Source of the DNA: Bacillota bacterium
Lineage (GTDB): Bacteria > Bacillota > Clostridia > Acetivibrionales > DSM-1351
Length of the DNA: 18,426 bases
Assembly (NCBI GenBank): GCA_023426005.1
Contig: JAFABO010000022.1
Coordinates: forward strand, 1-18,426
Reading direction: 5' to 3'
The notes beneath the pieces were generated by a model that was not told the DNA's origin, did not search any database, and worked only from the letters and a program-made list of their open reading frames with translations. Each line of letters begins with the position of its first letter. The stretch's first letter is position 1. The position numbers and the translations under genes were made by a program. Below are positions 1 through 7,500 of this stretch, piece by piece.

Positions 1-837
1 CTTTTGGGACCTAACGGCTCAGGCAAGACAACGGCTATAAACTGCATCCTTTCTCTGCTGTATTATGACAAGGGAGAGATAAATCTGTTTGACAAGCCCA
101 TGGCCCCCGACGCATATGATATAAAACGCGATATAGGGATTATAATGCAGGATGTTGCAGTTTTTGAAGAACTTACGGTCTATGAAAATATCGATTATTT
201 TTGCAGCCTGTATGTAAGGGATAGGGAAAAGCGCAGGAAACTTGTTGAAGAGGCCATAGATTTTGTAGGCTTGAATGACTATAGGAAGTTTCACCCAAAG
301 AAACTGAGCGGAGGCTTGCTGCGCCGCCTGAATATTGCCTGTGGCATAGCACATAAGCCCAGGCTGATAATATTGGATGAACCCACGGTTGCAGTTGACC
401 CTCAAAGCAGAAACAACATTCTGGACGGAATAAAAAAGCTTAATGAAGACGGTGCAACAGTTATATATACCTCACACTATATGGAAGAGGTTGAACAGCT
501 TTGCAGCCGGATCATGATAATGGATAAGGGCAGGGTTATTGCAAAGGGAAGCAAGGAAGAACTCAAAGGGATGATCAAGCTGGGAGAAAAAATCACAGTT
601 GAGGTATTCGGACTTGGCAGCAGCAGTCTCAGCAAATTAAAAAAGCTGCCCAACATAAGCAGTGTTGAATACAAAGATAAAACCCTTTCCTTGAAATATA
701 ACAGGGGAAAGCACAATCTGACGACCTTGCTGGACTTTTTCAGAGAAAATGATATTTCCTTTGGGCGGGTATATTCCGAACTGCCCACATTGAACGATGT
801 CTTCCTGGAAATTACGGGAAAGGAACTCAGAGACTGA
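1..837 (+). CDS. ABC transporter ATP-binding protein (5' end outside window)
   Basis: Cytoplasmic ATPase of an ABC exporter that would power the two permeases encoded directly downstream. The reading frame is already open at base 1 and the first visible residues are the Walker A loop GPNGSGKTT (bases 7-33), so only the first strand of the nucleotide-binding domain is missing. Further motifs: Q-loop region GIIMQD near 139-156, signature LSGGLLRR at 304-327 (Leu where Gln is usual in LSGGQ), Walker B LIILDEP near 364-384, and switch His in TSHY at 472-480. About 100 residues follow the core, as in the drug/antibiotic/Na+ exporter (NatA/CcmA-like) group. The substrate cannot be read from the sequence. 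The stop lies 16 bases before the next start, so the genes form an operon. ABC ATPase identity is certain; the transported compound is unknown. Confidence 0.95.
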   Translation, partial: LLGPNGSGKTTAINCILSLLYYDKGEINLFDKPMAPDAYDIKRDIGIIMQDVAVFEELTVYENIDYFCSLYVRDREKRRKLVEEAIDFVGLNDYRKFHPKKLSGGLLRRLNIACGIAHKPRLIILDEPTVAVDPQSRNNILDGIKKLNEDGATVIYTSHYMEEVEQLCSRIMIMDKGRVIAKGSKEELKGMIKLGEKITVEVFGLGSSSLSKLKKLPNISSVEYKDKTLSLKYNRGKHNLTTLLDFFRENDISFGRVYSELPTLNDVFLEITGKELRD

Positions 838-853
838 GGAAAGGGGCAAAAAT

Positions 854-2014
854 ATGTTTTTGAATATATTTTTTAACAGATTGAAATGCACTGTCAGAGA
901 TAAAGAGCTGGTATTCTGGACGCTGATATTCCCACTGGTACTGGCAACCTTTTTCAACCTTGCCTTTTCGGGCATTTCAAAAGCAGAAGTTTTCAATGCG
1001 GTGAATATAGCTGTAATTGATAATGAACAGTATCAAAGGGATAATGATTTTAAGAATTTTATAGAGCAGCATTCCAAAGACGACCCGGCCGGTGATAATG
1101 ACGTAAAGCTTTTCAATGTAGAGGTGGTATCTCAGAAGGAAGCCGACAAAATGCTGGATAACAATGATATCGTGGGATATGTGACCTATGGGGAGCCGCT
1201 CAGGCTGACTGTAAAGGACTCAGGCTTTGACCAGACCATAGTCAAGGAGATTTTTGATCAATACAGTCAAACTGTAAGCTCGGTAGTAAGCATTGTCAAA
1301 CAGAATCCTTCCGCCCTTCAGAACGGTTTGGCAGAGGACATCGGCAAAAGCCAGGAGTTTACAAGAGAAGTACAGATCGGTACAAAAGGCAAGCCTGATA
1401 CCACCGTAAACTACTTTTATACATTGATTGCAATGTCCTGCTTCTACGGTGCCTTCTTTGGATTAAAGGAAGTAACCGACATACAGGCTAATCTGACAAA
1501 AAGGGCTGCAAGATTAAACGTTGCTCCCATTCATAAATTAAAGGCACTGTCAGCCGGGTTGCTTGCCGATATAATGGTTTCATTTGCCGAGCTTATACTT
1601 CTGTTGTGTTATCTGATATTCGGGTTGAAAATAGACTTTGGAAATCAGACGGGGTTTATTCTTTTGACAAGTCTTGCAGGCTGCGCAGCCGGTATAAGCT
1701 TTGGAGCTTTAATAGGTTCGGCCAACAAAAAAGGAGAGGGCGTAAAAGTTGCAATTCTCATTGTCTCTACCATGTCAGCTTCATTTCTGGCAGGTATGAT
1801 GTTTGATAAAATGAAATACATTGTCCAGCAGAATGTGCCGGTACTGTCATATATTAACCCTATAGCACTTATAACAGACGCCTTCTATTCTTTGTATTAT
1901 TATGATACCCATACAAGATTTTTTGTTAATATAGGTTTGCTGAGCGGCTTTACCGTACTGTTCTGTCTGGCGACCTACCTGAGAATAAGGAGGCAGAAGT
2001 ATGACAGTATTTAA
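854..2014 (+). CDS. ABC-2 type transporter permease (first of two)
   Basis: Membrane subunit of an ABC exporter, 386 residues. The layout is that of ABC-2 permeases: one N-terminal membrane segment (about residues 24-45, near FPLVLATFFNLAF), an extracytoplasmic region of roughly 150 residues rich in charged residues, then a cluster of hydrophobic segments from about residue 190 to the C-terminus, with the usual small-residue-rich stretch GCAAGISFGALIGS. The start at 854 was chosen because it follows a purine-rich ribosome site (GAGGAAAGGGG, 837-847). An in-frame ATG at 797 would overlap the ATPase gene by 41 bases and lacks a comparable site. The gene ends 14 bases inside the next permease gene, which suggests translational coupling and a heterodimeric permease. 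No substrate-specific motif was recognised. Confidence 0.88.
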   Translation: MFLNIFFNRLKCTVRDKELVFWTLIFPLVLATFFNLAFSGISKAEVFNAVNIAVIDNEQYQRDNDFKNFIEQHSKDDPAGDNDVKLFNVEVVSQKEADKMLDNNDIVGYVTYGEPLRLTVKDSGFDQTIVKEIFDQYSQTVSSVVSIVKQNPSALQNGLAEDIGKSQEFTREVQIGTKGKPDTTVNYFYTLIAMSCFYGAFFGLKEVTDIQANLTKRAARLNVAPIHKLKALSAGLLADIMVSFAELILLLCYLIFGLKIDFGNQTGFILLTSLAGCAAGISFGALIGSANKKGEGVKVAILIVSTMSASFLAGMMFDKMKYIVQQNVPVLSYINPIALITDAFYSLYYYDTHTRFFVNIGLLSGFTVLFCLATYLRIRRQKYDSI

Positions 2015-3170
2015 AACCTATTTTAGAATTATAAAAAAGCAGAGCACTCAATTATCCATATATATTGTAATATTTTTAGCTCTGGCAATATTGTTCTCAT
2101 TTATCGGCAATGACACAAGCGCTGAAACCTTCACACAGTCCAAAGCCAGGGTGGCATTTATTAACCAGGGCCAGGATACGGTTCTGCTGCAGGGTTTAAA
2201 GGATTATTTGGGGGAGCATTCAATCTTCGTAGAACTTGGTGACAATACAGTTGAATTACAGGATGCTTTGTTCTTTAGGGAAGTTGAGTATATAGCCAGA
2301 ATACCTGCTGATTTCACAAAGGATTTTATGTCGGGGAAGGCTGCGGGAATTGATAAAACAACTGTTTCAGGCTCCATCAGCGGTATTTATACCGACATTT
2401 TGGTAAATAAATACATGAATACGGCCAGACTATATATTAATAATTATAGGGGCATTACACAGGAGGAACTGGTTAAACAGGTCGGCAAGGATCTGGCTGT
2501 TGAGACAGATGTAGAGATGAAGGTGTTTGAAGGCAAGGCGGCAGATTCCAGCGCTACAAGATCCTTTTACAACTTTATGCCCTATGTGTTGATCAATATT
2601 ATAATACTGGGTGTAAGCTCTATAATGATGGTATTTAATGATGTAAAGCTCAAGAGAAGAAATCTGTGTTCACCTTTAAGCAATACTTCGGTGAATATGC
2701 AAATCCTTCTGGGCAACATTGTTTTCTCAGTTTCGTGCTGGGCATTACTGGTTATAATAAGCTTTATATTATATAGACAGGACATGTTTAAAATGAATGC
2801 GCTGTTTTTTGGTATAAATTCACTGGTACTGACATTTACGATACTTAGTATGAGTTTTCTTGTAGGCATTCTGATTAAGAGTAAAAATGCCCAGTCTGGC
2901 GTTTCCAATATCTTATCCCTTGGAATGTGCTTTTTGACCGGAGTGTTTGTGCCTCAGGAGTTTCTGGGAAAAAGTGTACTTTCCATAGCAAAATTTATAC
3001 CTACGTATTGGTATATCAAGGCTAATAAAGCAGCAAGCAATTTAACCAACTTCAATCTTGACAATATAGGTCCTATAATCTCATACATGCTGATAGAACT
3101 GGGCTTTGCAGCAGCTATAACCTCGGTGGCGCTTGTGCTGAGCAAAAGGAAGCAGCTGAAGGGAGCTTAA
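2001..3170 (+). CDS. ABC-2 type transporter permease (second of two)
   Basis: Second membrane subunit, 389 residues, with the same architecture as its upstream neighbour: one N-terminal membrane segment (about residues 19-37), an extracytoplasmic region to about residue 190, then five or so hydrophobic segments ending in a basic tail (SKRKQLKG). It starts on an ATG behind AGGAGG (1989-1994) and overlaps the end of the first permease gene by 14 bases. The two permeases are similar in plan but clearly diverged, so the working transporter is probably a heterodimer of permeases with a homodimer of the ATPase. The stop codon at 3168-3170 lies immediately before a stretch that encodes a truncated prolyl-tRNA synthetase tail, so the operon's 3' end appears to be a rearrangement junction. 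No terminator is visible here. Confidence 0.88.
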   Translation: MTVFKTYFRIIKKQSTQLSIYIVIFLALAILFSFIGNDTSAETFTQSKARVAFINQGQDTVLLQGLKDYLGEHSIFVELGDNTVELQDALFFREVEYIARIPADFTKDFMSGKAAGIDKTTVSGSISGIYTDILVNKYMNTARLYINNYRGITQEELVKQVGKDLAVETDVEMKVFEGKAADSSATRSFYNFMPYVLINIIILGVSSIMMVFNDVKLKRRNLCSPLSNTSVNMQILLGNIVFSVSCWALLVIISFILYRQDMFKMNALFFGINSLVLTFTILSMSFLVGILIKSKNAQSGVSNILSLGMCFLTGVFVPQEFLGKSVLSIAKFIPTYWYIKANKAASNLTNFNLDNIGPIISYMLIELGFAAAITSVALVLSKRKQLKGA

Positions 3171-3172
3171 CA

Positions 3173-3541
3173 GCTGTCAGGGCTTGCTATAATTTTGCAA
3201 TTGAGGCACACCATGACGACTATGGCCCTATCTGGCCAAAGAGTGTGGCACCCTGGCAGATACACATATGCATGATAAATAAGAAAAATGATGACGTCAG
3301 AAAAACTGGTTTTGAATTGTATGACAAACTTTCCGGACAGTATGAAGTTATCATGGATGACAGGGACGTACAGGCAGGCATTCAATTTGCAGATGCAGAT
3401 CTTCTTGGCATACCGCTGAGATTGATAGTCAGCGGCAGAAACCTGGAGCAGGGAGAGGTCGAAGTTGTATCAAGGGATAAAACACTCAGGGAAAAGGTCC
3501 GGCTGGAGGAGCTGGAGAGCTTTTTGGAAAGTGTGGTATAG
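3173..3541 (+). pseudogene. proS: 5'-truncated prolyl-tRNA synthetase remnant (anticodon-binding domain only)
   Basis: The frame ending at 3541 encodes the C-terminal anticodon-binding domain of class II prolyl-tRNA synthetase and nothing else. Recognisable pieces, in order, are EAHHDDYGPIWP (3203-3238), SVAPWQIHI, a DDRDVQAGIQFADADLLGIP stretch near 3356-3415, and a VSGRNLEQGEVE-like segment. In the full enzyme these close a protein of about 480-570 residues; the catalytic motifs 1-3 are absent. Similarity begins within about 35 bases of the stop codon of the ABC permease gene. No in-frame ATG with a ribosome site opens it: the first usable codons are GTG 3245 and ATG 3272, both without a Shine-Dalgarno sequence. 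The frame has no internal stop. It is most likely a remnant left by rearrangement; a translated stand-alone domain cannot be ruled out. A complete proS should exist elsewhere in the genome. Confidence 0.8.
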
Positions 3542-3572
3542 TATATCATAAATAATATAGTGAGGTTCCAGT

Positions 3573-4031
3573 ATGTATACCAGAAACGAACAATTCATGC
3601 TTAAGGCTTTAAGACAAGCCGAGTTGGCTTTTTCAAAAGGGGAGGCTGCCGTTGGAGCAGTCATCGTCAAGGATGGAGTGATAATATCAAGAGGGCACAA
3701 TAAAAAGGAAGCCAGGCTTGATGTGACTTCACATGCCGAAATAGAAGCCATAAAAAAAGCGGCAAAAAAGCTTGGCACGTGGAGGCTGGATGGCTGTGAT
3801 ATGTATGTAACACTGGAGCCCTGCCCAATGTGTGCAGGAGCTGTCATTCAGTCCAGAATCAGAACGCTGTATATAGGCGCCATGGACAACAGGGCAGGGG
3901 CGGCGGGTTCAGTGGTGGACCTTTTCAGGATTCCCCGGTTCAATCACAGAGTTGATGTGGTTATAGGGCTGCTTCACGAGCAGTGTACAGAATTACTCAA
4001 AAAGTTTTTCCAGGGATTGAGACAAAAGTAA
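3573..4031 (+). CDS. tadA: tRNA-specific adenosine deaminase (A34 to inosine)
   Basis: Zinc-dependent cytidine/deoxycytidylate deaminase fold enzyme that converts A34 of tRNA-Arg(ACG) to inosine so it can read CGU, CGC and CGA codons. It has 152 residues, normal for TadA. The zinc and catalytic motifs are complete: HAE with His54 as ligand and Glu56 as proton shuttle, and PCPMCAG with ligands Cys84 and Cys87. The TadA-typical segments GAVIVKDGVII, LEPCPMCAGA and the C-terminal NHRVDVVIG...LLKKFF pattern are present. One small departure is GEAAVGAV where EVPVGAV is usual. The start is supported by TGAGGT at 3561-3566, six bases upstream of ATG. It lies 31 bp after the proS remnant, so it may be read from an upstream promoter. 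Essential in most bacteria. Confidence 0.95.
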   Translation: MYTRNEQFMLKALRQAELAFSKGEAAVGAVIVKDGVIISRGHNKKEARLDVTSHAEIEAIKKAAKKLGTWRLDGCDMYVTLEPCPMCAGAVIQSRIRTLYIGAMDNRAGAAGSVVDLFRIPRFNHRVDVVIGLLHEQCTELLKKFFQGLRQK

Positions 4032-4121
4032 AGATAAAGTATATTGCATGAATAAAGAGGGTATAAATACATTACCAATAAAAAATATAAAATTAAAACC
4101 ACATGACGGGATGGTATACTT

Positions 4122-4478
4122 ATGATAAACAGGAAGCTTATTCAAAGGGAACAGGCTGTGAAAGCAGTTGAAAGCGGTGAATTCGGAAGTGATATACTTA
4201 CTTCAAAGCCCAGGGTTGTTGTTATTCTTACCCAGGACTGGTGCCCCCAGTGGCACGATATGAGAGGCTGGCTTTACGGGCATGACACCGGGGAAGACAT
4301 TGATATTTATGAACTGGAATACAATAAGACGGACTTTTTTGATGAGTTCAGAAATTTCAAAGAAAACCGGATGGGGAATGATACCATCCCATATGTCAGA
4401 TTCTACAAAGAGGGAGTTCTTTACAGGGAATCAAACTATATCAGTGAAGGACAGTTTTTTGAAATACTGAGTATGTAG
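4122..4478 (+). CDS. Small thioredoxin-fold protein with atypical DWCPQW site
   Basis: Predicted cytoplasmic protein of 118 residues with no signal peptide. The strand-loop-helix RVVVILTQDWCPQW (31-44), a second strand IDIYELEYNK (60-69), and IPYVRFYKEG (89-98) match the thioredoxin fold, the last including the proline that is cis in thioredoxins. The active site reads WCPQW rather than WCGPC. Cys41 is the only cysteine in the protein, so it cannot act as a two-cysteine disulfide reductase; a monothiol or non-redox role is possible. The ATG has a weak ribosome site (a GGGATGG stretch at 4108-4114), so translation may be modest. A perfect terminator follows 14 bp after the stop. The exact family is not recognised; the thioredoxin-fold assignment rests on motif pattern only. 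Confidence 0.75.
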   Translation: MINRKLIQREQAVKAVESGEFGSDILTSKPRVVVILTQDWCPQWHDMRGWLYGHDTGEDIDIYELEYNKTDFFDEFRNFKENRMGNDTIPYVRFYKEGVLYRESNYISEGQFFEILSM

Positions 4479-4492
4479 ATAAGATACAAAAC

Positions 4493-4530
4493 AAAAGCGT
4501 TTCAAACCTTTGGCGGTTTGAAACGCTTTT
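4493..4530. terminator. Perfect 16-bp hairpin, bidirectional terminator
   Basis: A perfect 16-bp inverted repeat (4493-4508 and 4515-4530) encloses a six-base loop, TTTGGC. T-rich sequence follows on both strands: CTTTTTGTG on the plus strand and TTTTGTTTTG on the minus strand. It lies between the plus-strand thioredoxin-like gene (stop at 4478) and the end of the convergent minus-strand repeat protein gene (stop at 4569), so it probably terminates both transcripts. Confidence 0.9.
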
Positions 4531-4568
4531 TGTGTCTTTATGCATATTAGTTAAAATGAACTCGGGTT

Positions 4569-7500
4569 TTACTCTGCCAGATAATCAGCTTTGGTTCTGT
4601 TGCTTTCAGCCTTTCCTGCGCTGGTAACACTGACATATACACTGCCTGAGGCTGTTCCCAACTGCGAGATTACTATGGTTCCCGTTGTGCTGCCGGAGGC
4701 AACTGTGGCTGAACCGAGAAGACTTCCGCCGGCTGCGGCAGAGTATATATTGATAATATCTCCGCCATTAAGGTTTGTCACAGTTACCGTATCCGAAGTA
4801 CCGGTTGGATTATTGCTCACGCTTATGTAACCTGCGAAGGGTTCATTGGTGGTCTGCTCGGAAACATATTCGGCTTCGGTTCTCTTACTTTCTGTCTTAC
4901 CCTTTGAAGTTACCGAAACGAATACACTGCCTGCCGACTCGCCCAACTGATTGACCGTAATTTTTACCTGATCACTTCCGGAGGAGGCTGTTGCCGACCC
5001 CAGAAGCTCTCCGCCGGATTCCGAATCATAAACCTTGACCTTGTCACCGGCTGTCAGACCTGATACCTGGATTATATCCGACAAAGTTACATTATTTGTT
5101 ATATATATATTGCCCGAATACGGTGCGGTTGATCTGCTCTCAGCAACAAAGCTGGCCTCTGTTCTGACACTTTCAGTCTTACCCTTTGTAATAACGGAGA
5201 CATATACAGTTCCGGCAGATGAGCCAAGATCCTCAACAGATACCGTTGCTTCGGTCTTATTATTGGCAACCGACGCATTACCCAGCAGATTTCCGCCTAC
5301 AGCACTGTCATAAACCTTTACAACGTCACCGGATAACAGATTATACACGGTAACAGTATCATTAATGTCCACATTATTAACTATGTAAATATCTCCGATA
5401 TATGGTGCCATAGTGCTTGTTTCGGATATATATTCAGCCTTTGTCAGACTGCTTTCAGCTCTTCCGTAATTTGTTACCGAAACGTAAACCTTCCCTGCTG
5501 TTGAAGTAAGCTGTGTCACCGATATGGTTGCCATACTGCTTCCCGGAGGAACCGTGGCGGCGCCTATGAGGTTTCCGTTGGAAGCGGCATCATATACCTT
5601 GACGACATCGTTATCATTTAACCCCTTCACAGTTATTGTATCGGCTATGCCTGCATTATTCACAATGAATATGTTGGAGGCCAGAGGTGCTGTCGATTCG
5701 GCCTCATATTCCACGCCGATTCTGGCACTTTCGCTCCTGCCGTAGTTGGTAACGGTAATATAAATCTTACCGGCACCGGTGCCCAGCTGTGAGATATTGG
5801 CAGTAGCCGTCAGAGTATTCTCATCTGCAACTGCTGTTGCAAGTCTCGTACCGTCGGTTTCGGAATTGTAAATCTTAATGGTATCATATGCCAAAAGCCC
5901 GGTAACTACTATGGTATCCGACATGCCGGAGTTATTTGTTATTTTGACATTGCCGGCGGCAAGAGGCTCAGAGGCACTTTCCTTCGTATAGGAGATGGCG
6001 GCTCTGCTGCTCTCGGTTTTTCCTTTGGTGGTTACTGAAATATAAACAACTCCGTCATTTACGCCCAGCTGGGTTATTGAAATAGTAGCCTCGGTACTGC
6101 CGGCCGGAACTGTGGCAGTGCCGACAGGGTTACCGCCTGTGGCCTGGGTGTACACTTTGATTATTGCATTGGGCTCCATACCGAATACGGTTATGGTATC
6201 GGCAAATCCAACATTATTATATATTTCCACATTGGATGCATCAGGAGGAGTTGATGCCGTCTTTTCCTCATAGGTGATCTTGGTTCTATTACTCTCCAGC
6301 TTTCCGGGAGTGGTTACCGTGATATAAACATCTCCTCCGGCATCGCTCAGTTGAGAAACCGATATGGTAACCTCCGAATTGTAGGTGGCCACAGTTCCCT
6401 TGCCCAGCAAGGTCCCGCCTGATTCGGCGCTGTATATGCTCACAGCATCATTATCCTTTAAGCCGCCTACTGTTATTGTACTGGCTATACCGTAATTGTT
6501 GGCAACCGACACTTTTGCAGGATCGGGGGGAGCAGAGGCTTCCTCGCCCTTGTATGCTGCGCCTGTTCTCTCTCCTTCAGCCTTGTTTACACTTGTTACC
6601 GTCACATATACTTTACCTTCGGCAGTGCCCAGCTGTGCTATCTCCACAGTTGCTTCAGTACTTGAAGCCGATACTGCGGCTGAACCTAACAGGTTACCTC
6701 CCGTTTCCAGGGAGTACACTTTGACAACGTCTCCCGGTGTCAGACCCGTAACCCTTACGGTATCGGACGAACCTGCATTATTGGTAACTGTAATGCGGGA
6801 ACTGTCCAGTTTGCCTGAAACAGGCTCGGCATCGTAGTCGGCGGGAATTCTCTTACTCTCAGCCTTATTTGTACCTGTAACGGTAACAAATACTTTGCCG
6901 TCTGCAGTGCCCAGCTGATCTATTGTCACTGTGGCTTCGGAGCCATAGGTTGTCACGGTTGCCGAACCCAGCAGCTTTCCGCCTGTTTCAGCTGAATAAA
7001 CCCTGACCACGTCTCCTGCTGTCAGACCGGTAACTCTGACAGTATCCGCAGTACCCGAATTATTATTTATTATAATGCTATTGGCATCAGGTCCGGTAGA
7101 TTTACCCTCGTCGGAATAATCTGCTTTGGTCCTGTTGCTTTCGAGCTTGCCTGAGTTTGTTACGGTTATATAAACAGAGCCTTTAGCGGTTCCAAGCTGT
7201 ACGACAGATATGGTGGCATCCGTACCTGCCGCAGGAACTGTCGCACTTCCCAGTAGAATTCCCTGATTCTGGGCACTGTAGGCCTTGATCACGTCTTCAG
7301 GATTTAAGCCTGAGACGTAGATGGTATCAGGAGTACCCGATATATTATTTGTAACAACTATTTGAGATTCACTCAAGTCAGCAGATGAAGTTTCTCCGGT
7401 GTAAGTTACTTCTTTTCTGGCACTTTCCGATTGATCGGTGCTGGATACGGTTACAAACACGCTGCCGGCACTCTTGCCCAGCTGTGGGATGCTGACAGTA

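Noticed and set aside
304..318. LSGGL in place of LSGGQ as a defect of the ABC ATPase
   Set aside because: The Gln position varies in this exporter subgroup and all other catalytic motifs are intact, so it is not evidence of inactivation.
4032..4121. Small RNA gene (such as SRP RNA, often near tadA in Firmicutes)
   Set aside because: The gap is only 90 bp, AT-rich and without the expected helices.
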